In this document: piece by piece, positions 56,442 to 64,000 of the stretch | How positions within the stretch are numbered: the stretch's first letter is position 1 | Layout of the letters: each line of letters opens with the position of its first letter | Origin: Diphasiastrum complanatum | Lineage: Eukaryota; Streptophyta; Lycopodiopsida; Lycopodiales; Lycopodiaceae | Reading direction: 5' to 3' | Length of the DNA: 64,000 nucleotides | Assembly (NCBI GenBank): GCA_029204225.1 | Contig: CM055109.1 | Coordinates: 6,249,911-6,313,910 of the forward strand | Made by a program: the position numbers and the translations under genes | The notes under the pieces: generated by a model | Database searches by the model: none | What the model saw: only the letters and a program-made list of their open reading frames with translations | Told to the model about the DNA's origin: nothing

Positions 56442-56600
56442 TTGGTTCCCCTTGTCTTGTTCTACCAGGAATTTACGACATTCACTCTTCCAATGGCCCT
56501 TTTTACCACAATGGAAGCACTTGTCTTTCTTCTTGGTCTTACTAGAAGATCCCTCATCCTCCTAAGACTTGGCAAATTGCTGCTTAGACTTCTTCTTGCC
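56442..56600 (-). pseudogene. copia D Gag zinc knuckle
   Basis: The minus strand encodes KCFHCGKKGHWKSECRKF, a CX2CX4HX4C nucleic-acid-binding knuckle, at about 56470-56522, preceded by a Lys-rich stretch. It is separated from the Gag frame by a frame break near 56650-56733. Confidence 0.85.
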
Positions 56601-56732
56601 CTTGCCCTTGCCTTGTTTTTGGCGCGTTGCAAGTGCCTGATCGTCAGTATTTTGACGTCTAGATTTTACCATTTCTCACCATTGCTCTTTCTGCATCAAG
56701 ATTCTTGTGAGCTCGTCACAGGTTGGCAATCT

Positions 56733-57242
56733 TTATCTTGATGTTATTCTGCTCACAAACATCTGATAGGGTTCTACAATGCCGCACAATGCATTGTGCA
56801 CCAGCTCCACATCACATATGTGCTCACCAATAGAATGCAGCTCATCCCTCATTGTCTTGATTCTGGTCATGTACGTCTGAATGTGCTCTCCTTGCTCCAT
56901 GCAGGCACTATTCAGCTTTGACTTCAGAAACATGATTCTTGACAAATTTGACATCTCGAACTGCTCCTTTAGAACATCCCATGCCTGTCTGGGTGTAACA
57001 GCATCACAAATGTGGGTAATGATGTGATCCTTCACTGACAAGTTAATGAAGGTCAAAGGTTTCCTCATCTTTTTGTCGAACACTTTCATATCTGCTTCCT
57101 TTGGCGGCCTTCTCTCATCACTTGTGACAGACACATCTTTCTCCATCAGTAAGTTTTTCATTTTGAATTTCCAAACTGCATAGTTGGAAATCCCATCCAA
57201 TTTGCTACTTTCACTCAAAGTGGACTCTCCCATGTTTGCCAT
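56733..57242 (-). CDS. copia D Gag (UBN2-type), N-terminal 169 codons
   Basis: ATG at 57242-57240. Opening SSKLDGISNYAVWKFKMKNLL is the copia Gag start motif. ITHICDAVTPRQAWDVLKEQFE, FLKSKLNSACMEQGEHIQTY and RIKTMRDELHSIG follow. The frame ends at 56733 before the knuckle, so Gag is truncated. A degenerate primer-site-like TTGGCCTCAG lies upstream near 57290 (minus), but no LTR could be confirmed. Confidence 0.88.
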   Translation of the reverse strand: MANMGESTLSESSKLDGISNYAVWKFKMKNLLMEKDVSVTSDERRPPKEADMKVFDKKMRKPLTFINLSVKDHIITHICDAVTPRQAWDVLKEQFEMSNLSRIMFLKSKLNSACMEQGEHIQTYMTRIKTMRDELHSIGEHICDVELVHNALCGIVEPYQMFVSRITSR

Positions 57243-58519
57243 CGCAAAACTGCTTGAAACTTCTGCCGTAGGCTAAAAACAGTATGCTGAGGCCAATTGT
57301 GATGTCAGAAGTTGAAAATGATGACCTGCACTTTTTCCCTTACTAGGCCACTCACCGCTTTTCCACCAATTTGAAAGCCAAATCGGCGTTGCTTTCCGAA
57401 ATGCACTCAGTCATCAACTCCCAACTACGTGCCCAATGGAATGGTGAAATCACTTTTGACGCACTCCAAACACTTTCTCCGCTGCAATCACTTGGTTTTG
57501 TTGTACCGTACTTGCAGGTACAGTCCGGGTGCCCTTCATTTGGAGGTTATAGCCTTTCGTTTGGGGCAAAAGACCAAAAAATAGAGATTTTCTTTGTTTT
57601 TGAACTGTTTTTTCACCTTGAAGAAACTTCACTCTTCACTTCAGAAGGGACCCAACCTCAATTTCAGTATGAAAATTTTTAATGAAGTTGAAGGCCTAAT
57701 TGCCCTTCAAACTTTCACAGCCCCTTTACTTGCCATCCCATGGCTAATTCTGATCCAATGGTTCACACTGCTTTCCAAAAGCATGATCTCTATCATTGAT
57801 CTTCATAGGGACTCATTCTACAGTCCTAGATGGTTTTGTGTGCTGATCAACGCACCTGCAAGCACGGCTCACTCCGGAACACTAGGCTTCTACCTTGGTT
57901 CCACGCGCGAACTAAGTCGCGACTTCCCTGCTCACGACCAGCTTCCCCCTCTTTCCACAACTATGGATGTCCTGAGGATTCCTCAACGATCTCTCTCTCT
58001 CTGAGTCATGGCTTTCCATGGCCTCCTCTGCTCTGACTTGCACTTCCAGGGTGCTCTCCTCTGTGTTTTTATAGCTTGGAAAATAGATTAGTATAGAGAG
58101 AAAACTTTGCTTTTCTGCTTCCAAACCCTAGGCCAGAGTTTTTCTCACAACTTTGATCTTGACTTGCTTTTTACACCCCTCTGACTAGCCAAATCAACTG
58201 GTCTGAGGTCGCCCTACCACTAAAAAGCCGATGTTTCAATCCGTTTGTGAAACGGTGTCCGATTGAATGCACATTGACTGCAAACACCAAATAGCCTGTG
58301 TCAAGTTCTGTTTGTTGAGGTTCTGATTTAGCCGACAACCTTGTCTCTGAATACTCACATAGTCTCAAGCTCACCAAGCTTCTGTGTGCTAAACTCTCTG
58401 CACCAGTGTTTCTCCTTCCATCTTCAACCCACCATAAAACCCGAACTCTCAGAAGACAGTTCTTCAATCAGATGGTATCCTTCAAAGATGTATTCTCCCA
58501 CATGAAGCCACTCAGATCA
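57243..58519. other. no gene recognised
   Basis: Less AT-rich than average, with several overlapping frames on both strands (57371-58124) and no family motifs. Contains GTACCGTACTTGCAGGTACAGT (partial palindrome) near 57505. It could be the 5' flank of copia D or another repeat. Confidence 0.4.
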
Positions 58520-59569
58520 TATTGATATCTCATGATTGTATGGGTGGTGGTCACTTTGCATCGGACATTATAGTTCGCAATATTCTGCAATCAGGGTGCT
58601 AGTGGCCAACGATTCATAAAGATATGGAAGAATACTTGAGAGCTTGCGATGTCTACCAACGAGCTAGGAGGCCAACCAAATTTAATTATGATCTATTACA
58701 TATGGTTCTAGCTCAAACACCATTCGAGAAGTGGGGATTGGACTATATTGGCCTTATCCACCCCGCTGCAAGGAGTTCACAAGTCCATTACATCATCATG
58801 GTGACAAGTTATTTTACCAAATGGGTGGAAGCCAAGGTCGTGCGAACTGCTGATGCACGAACCACTACCAAATTCCAATACAAAAATATTATTGTGCAAT
58901 TCAGATGCCTAGTGGAGATAGTCAGTGATTGCGAAATCCATTTCGTCAATGAGACCATCAAAGTCCTATTGAAGGAATTCTCTGTGATCCATAGATTCAG
59001 CACACCTCACTATCCTCGAGGTAATGGGAGGCAGAATCATCCAACAAGATCATGTGTAGCATTATCACGAAAACAGTTGAAGCTAGCAAATCTGATTGGG
59101 AACATAAGTTGCATGCTGCTCTGTGGGCATTCAAGATAACATATAAAGTAAACACAGATCAAACACCATTCCAACTGGTTTATGGTCAGGATGCTATAAT
59201 GCTAGTGGAGTTTTTGGTACCTTCATTGAGAGTTGCCATTGTACAACGTCTTGATGAATCCAAATTTCTAGCTACGCCATGATGTCCTACACAAGCTTTG
59301 CGAGACACGCCTATTGGTTGTGCATGCATTGACAACTGAAAAAGCACAATGTAAAGCATGGCACGATTGCTAGTTACACAAGACAGATCTTTGATCAAGA
59401 GTTCTAGCCCTCATGTATAAGACCAAGGCAATCAAATGAAAGTTGAAGTTTATAGACGAAGGCCTGTACCGCATCAAGGAAATTCTAAGCCATGGAGCCA
59501 TGAATCTTGAACAACTTGATGGGACACCATTTGATACACCCATCAACGGTAGCCAACTTCACAAGTAGT
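58520..59569 (+). pseudogene. Ty3/gypsy integrase (Athila/Tat-like)
   Basis: A degraded zinc-finger zone (GGGHFASDIIVRNILQSG.. WPTIHKDMEEYLRACDVYQRA) precedes the core: PFEKWGLDYIGLIHP (first Asp), YFTKWVEAKVV, IVSDCEIHFVN (second Asp; family SDxGxHF) and HYPRGNGRQ. The frame then shifts so that the catalytic Glu region lies across the break, and continues SNKIMCSIITKTVEASKSDW, LHAALWAFKITYKVNTDQTPF, GQDAIMLVEFLVPSLRVA. The end, LYRIKEILSHGAMNLEQLDG, reaches about 59560. No RT is visible upstream. Confidence 0.88.
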
Positions 59570-60614
59570 GGCCACCACAGTAATGTAGATCCAGCTTAAT
59601 AATGACCATCAGCGCATACATGGATCAGATCATGCAACAATAGTCATCACAGCCAGATCTAACAAAATCAGACCAAATCTAATGAGATCTAGTCAGATCA
59701 AGAAAAATCCATCAAGATTTAGGAAGATCGGGCATGATCTGGACAAATCAAACAAGATCTAGTAAGACCCAAGTAGGATCTAGATCCAGATGGGATAAAA
59801 AAGGTAGTAGATTATTAAGTACCACTTAGCCTCCAAAAATGAAGATCAAAACACCTAAAATAGAGGTAAAAATCATTTAAACTGATGGATCAGCTACCAA
59901 ACATTCATGAAAACTCTCATAGAGACATCCATAGTCAGATTTGACCCAGATTAATCTACAGAAACCTCTACGAGAGTTACTTGTGAAAAATCAATCAAAT
60001 TTGAGTGTCTACGAGGGTTCAGAGAAGTAGAATCTAAGGAACCTTTGCAGAGGGCATCAAAATCTTCAAACCAACCTTTGTAGACAACAAAAATGGAATC
60101 AGGATAGTGATATTGACTTGACTACATGGTCAGATTTTTAAAATCCAATATATTTAACAAGTTCTGTGAGAGTTCTCTTCTTGCGAGAGTTCAATCTTGT
60201 AGAGACTACTAAACCTTCACAGAACCTTTGTAGAGCAACCAAAACACCTTATGAACCTTCACAAACTTCTCTGAAGTCTTAAAATTATGTGAAGAAGGTA
60301 CATGCAAAATTTGGTCTGGAATTGAGTTGTGAAAAGTGCACTTTCCCTAATACTACATCCAGCAAAGCACTTGTCAAAATGTCACTAAAATTTCAATGTT
60401 TTTAGTTTGTGACGCAACTTCATACACACAATCATCTGCCTTCACAATTACCTATTGTGCACTCATTCCCATCATTCCCACCTCCGTTAATGCAAAATCC
60501 ACCTTTTTCAAATTTTTTTAAGTCTTTTCACGTTTTTAACACCTTTCTCTTTTTTTCTAAGATATTTTCTTACTTTGTCCATACCAGCCACTACTCAATC
60601 CTAATTTCAGCTTC
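59570..60614. other. gypsy 3' non-coding region, AGATC-rich
   Basis: AGATCT/AGATCA-type words recur about every 15-25 bp between 59650 and 59790, and CTACGAGAG/GTGAGAGTT words recur between 59900 and 60200. No ORF of interest. Confidence 0.5.
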
Positions 60615-61046
60615 ATGGCATCATCCTCTTCCTCTGACAACACCAAATAGGTCACCAAGCATGATATACCTATAGCTACGCAAATTTGGGATTTGTTTTC
60701 CAACTCTCTGGTCGCACCATGGATTCAAGCAGCCGGCCCACTCCTTCAAGCAATGGGCATTTACCCGCCTTTATTTACCTCTGCAATTAACAAAGACCTA
60801 GCCCTCCATGCCTATGCGATGTGGGACAAGAAGAAAAATCATTTCCACTTCCTATACTAAGGTACCACGTACCGGGTGCGAGTTAGCGCCAACTCCCTAG
60901 TCACTATTGAGATTCTTTTTGCTGATAGGCCTACGCCGAGCCTCTAACCTCATCAAACCATATTTGACAACCATGGCTCCTGAAATCGATGTAAAAACTA
61001 ATAACAGTTATTTGATAGAGGCTATCGATAACCCTGCCTCTCCACA
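60615..61046 (+). pseudogene. unidentified broken ORF interrupted by copia C LTR
   Basis: ATG 60615 opens MASSSSSDNTK, stop, then a long coherent frame ATQIWDLFSNSLVAPWIQAA, MGIYPPLFTSAINKDLALHA, MWDKKKNHFHFLY, stop, then TTYRVRVSANSLVTIEILFA. Apart from two TAG/TAA codons it stays in one frame for over 100 codons, so it is a decayed gene. It resembles the N-terminal ORF of some plant retroelements, but I cannot name it. The copia C LTR begins at 61051. Confidence 0.5.
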
Positions 61047-61050
61047 CTGC

Positions 61051-61785
61051 TGTGAAGAATTGAAAAAGATTATCTATGTTAGATATAGGGGTCTTATGTT
61101 TTTTACATCAAGCATCTAGGTGTAGGATTTTGATAGGAACAAATTTGGCATAGATGGCAAATTATGCATTTCCACTTGTAATGCCACTATTGAGCCAAAA
61201 TAGAGTAAGAGGGTAAACTCGCGCCAATTAGAGTGTAGACAAGTGTAATGCCTTTGTTTGATGAATTCTAAGAGGTCCAATAGGATTTAGAGGTGGAACC
61301 ATGTATGGTCCAATAGGAATTTGAGGTGTGCTTGAATATAGTCCCATGGAATTAAGAGGTGCATGGATCAATCGTCCAATAGGATTAAGAGGTGACAAAG
61401 TGTGGTCCAATCATAGTAAGCGTAGTGGTAGCTCGTGGATCTACTAGTATCATTGTACTCCTCATTTTGGATCTAATTGATTTGGTGATTATATGGATTT
61501 TGAGTGTTATTAAATTTCTAGCTTTCTCTCTCTACCCGAGAGCTCATGATGGTTTTTCTCTCTCTACCCGAGGAGAGCAGCTTGTTTTTACTTGGAATAA
61601 TTTTTGAATACTTCCCACACGTGTGAGTGAGAGTTGGAAGTGATTGGATGCATGTAATAGTGTGTTTTTGCCATAGGATCTAAGATTGATCTTGAATCTC
61701 AATCTAATCTTAATCTTGGTGCATCTACACACCTTAGGAGATCACAAGTACATGTAGTGGACAGTCCACACGTGTGAAATCAACA
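61051..61785 (+). mobile_element. 5' LTR of copia C
   Basis: Starts TGTGAAGAATTG and ends AAATCAACA directly before TGGTATCAGAGCC. 735 bp, about 97% identical by eye to 12676-13409. Contains CACACGTGTG at 61616-61625 and at the terminal module. Confidence 0.92.
61757..61777. promoter_or_regulatory. GTGGACAGTCCACACGTGTGA module at copia C LTR end
   Basis: Consists of an inverted repeat GTGGAC-A-GTCCAC overlapping the G-box palindrome CACACGTGTG; it lies 8 bp before the LTR end. Very similar to 21331-21354 in copia A. Confidence 0.5.
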
Positions 61786-61797
61786 TGGTATCAGAGC
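61786..61797 (+). promoter_or_regulatory. primer-binding site of copia C
   Basis: TGGTATCAGAGC follows the LTR's terminal CA. Confidence 0.9.
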
Positions 61798-62587
<790 letters not shown>

Positions 62588-62639
62588 GAGATCACGGCTG
62601 AGAGGAGGGATTTTGCCCTATATATTCACGAGCAAAAAG

Positions 62640-62806
62640 AGAGGGACATTGAATTTTGGTTTGAAGTATGATCAGCCTGAAGCGCCAATATTGGTAAGAT
62701 ATACAGATGCCGATTGGGCAAGTAATATTGATGATAGAAGATCTACCAGTGGTCATACATTCAATTATGGTACAGTTGTAGTTTTATGGAGCAGCAATTA
62801 CCTTGA
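62640..62806 (+). pseudogene. copia RNase H fragment
   Basis: The frame reads YDQPEAPILVRYTDADWASN, then DDRRSTSGHTFNYG and VVLWSSN, the copia RNase H core (YxDADWAGDxDDRRSTSGYxF). It is bounded by the GA tract on the left and a gypsy LTR on the right. Possibly the remaining pol of copia C after an internal deletion. Confidence 0.85.
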
Positions 62807-62809
62807 GAG

Positions 62810-63160
62810 GACCCAGACACTGTAATTGAGACATTTGGAGCATTGCATGTTTGTGTGACGGATATAGGCAAGAGGACTACATGAAGAGATGAGATCTATT
62901 TATAGTTGACGTGCATGGGGGTTGCATGGTTTCATGCACGGGACTATACTCTCTATATAATGAGGTGGGGATTCTCCCGTCGACATATTGGGTTTAGGTT
63001 ACCAATTTCTCTCTTTCTCCTCATGCTTCACATGGCATGGCTTGGGGGCTAGATTCAGTTTTGAGGATTGGTTGGGTGGTTTGGCTCCAAAGTCTCTTTT
63101 ATTGTGTTCTCCTATCCTCATCTTAGGGGCATCCTTTAGGGTCAATATAATGTTTATCTT
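62810..63160 (+). mobile_element. gypsy LTR fragment
   Basis: Matches the reverse complement of 41614-41960 (see the CTCCCGTCGACATATTGGGTTTAGG and TCCTATCCTCATCTTAGGGG strings). It contains a TATATAATGAGG promoter-like TATA region at about 62955. Left end truncated against the copia fragment; no primer site follows. Confidence 0.75.
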
Positions 63161-64000
63161 TAACAAGTGCACATATTGTGACATTTAAGAGGTCCTCTAA
63201 ATACCAATAAGGTTATTTAGGAGGTCATTATGTCCTAGGTAGCCTTCTAGCTACCAGGCTGAGCCATGGGAGTAACGAAACCTACTACAAGATGGTAGCC
63301 AGTCATCTGATGAAGGATACCTAACGTAGTAGTTGCAAATGGATGGCTGATATTTAAACTTTTTTGTGAGGCTTTTCTATGGCCTGAAATCAAGCTCCTC
63401 TTGACCAACCACAAAATGCCACGTCTTTATTTCCCCCCTTCACAACTACTCCAATTCAAGTAAGAAACATCTCCAAAATTTAGGTTGTTGTAGATTTGAA
63501 ATCTAACACTTGCATTCCAACTTTGTATATTCTAATTTTAGCTTTGGTGCGATAATGGTAAGCTATTTTGATTACTCATGTGTCTTTTGTAGATGTGTTT
63601 GAGCACTTGTGAAAAATCTTTGCCTTGCCTCATGAGAGCAATAGCTTTTACATGTAGACTAGTGTGCGAGAGAGAAAGAGAGATGTCTCTCTATGTATGT
63701 CACAGAGGTGCGACGGTTGGGGACCCAAGTGGTCCACGTGGCATATAACAGTCTTTTAGACATTTAGACTATACATTATATTTAACACCCTAAAAGAAAT
63801 GGCAGTATCAGTATCCCTATTTGGTGCTTGTTCATTGGTTTTTGGATCCTGAATGAGAGCTTATCTTGTATGTTAAGTTCTTCAAATTTTGCATTTATGT
63901 ACTTCAGTCCTAAAAGTTCATGCAATCTTGTATAAATCAAGTCAACCAATTTCGTCCATGTCATAAGCATGACGATTATGGAAGCACATTAACTGGGCTT
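63161..64000. other. no gene recognised
   Basis: AT-rich. A minus-strand 62-codon frame at 63782-63970 has no family features. A GAGAGA-rich stretch lies at 63668-63683. Confidence 0.5.

Larger units (their letters stand above)
53148..57242 (-). mobile_element. Ty1/copia element D (internal region)
   Basis: Minus-strand order: gag (57242-56733), zinc knuckle (near 56500), protease (56379-56101), integrase (56077-54920), RT-RNase H (54873-53176), polypurine tract. This is the standard copia order. Broken by several nonsense codons and frameshifts. No convincing 5' LTR is seen. Confidence 0.9.

Noticed and set aside
57371-58124. Overlapping ORFs on both strands after copia D
   Set aside because: No motif, no splice logic, and mutually overlapping; left as unexplained non-coding DNA.

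Overview
The window is nuclear DNA of a land plant with a large, AT-rich, retrotransposon-filled genome. Evidence: Ty1/copia and Ty3/gypsy elements with plant-type primer sites (TGGTATCAGAGC, complementary to initiator Met-tRNA), GT-AG introns, many dinucleotide microsatellites and very few host genes. I cannot fix the lineage; a 13.8-kb intron packed with retroelements fits gymnosperms, ferns, lycophytes or other large-genome plants. No rRNA, tRNA, CRISPR or organellar gene was recognised.

The main host gene lies on the + strand at 32614-48484. It has three exons (32614-33629, 47433-47770, 47883-48484) whose splice phases fit exactly and give 651 codons plus a stop. It encodes a polytopic membrane protein whose core resembles the XK-related (XKR, lipid scramblase) family, including an EAAPQLSLQ signature. 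In front of it is a soluble region made of three ~61-residue Cys-containing repeats (SCPCKV), and a short upstream ORF precedes the start. Intron 1 (13.8 kb) holds a minus-strand copia element, a gypsy fragment with tail-to-tail LTRs, and a plus-strand relative of the same copia family.

Other gene-like material is at 8.1-10.5 kb: a WD40 relic on the minus strand, an unidentified two-exon gene (9370-10069) with a clean 83-bp intron, and a convergent 143-codon minus-strand ORF whose stop lies 20 bp away.

The rest is mobile DNA. At 19.6-28.9 kb a gypsy element (LTR + primer site, internal region, polypurine tract + LTR) is split by a nearly complete but decayed copia element (A, 20671-26620), whose 3' LTR is itself cut by an LTR of copia family B. 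Family B recurs at 3924-4589 (solo LTR), 35974-40203 (minus) and ~42.2-46.5 kb (plus). Copia C leaves a 3' LTR at 12676-13409 and a 5' LTR at 61051-61785. Copia D occupies ~52.9-57.2 kb (minus), with a gag-to-RNase H series disabled by stop codons and an integrase active-site change. Gypsy pieces also lie at 13.7-17.6, 29.2-29.6, 40.2-42.2, 51.8-52.9, 58.5-59.6 and 62.8-63.2 kb.

The most striking non-coding signal is a palindromic G-box, CACACGTGTG, often in a longer module (GTGGACAGT..CCACACGTGTGA), that recurs in LTRs of at least three otherwise different copia families (A, B, C).
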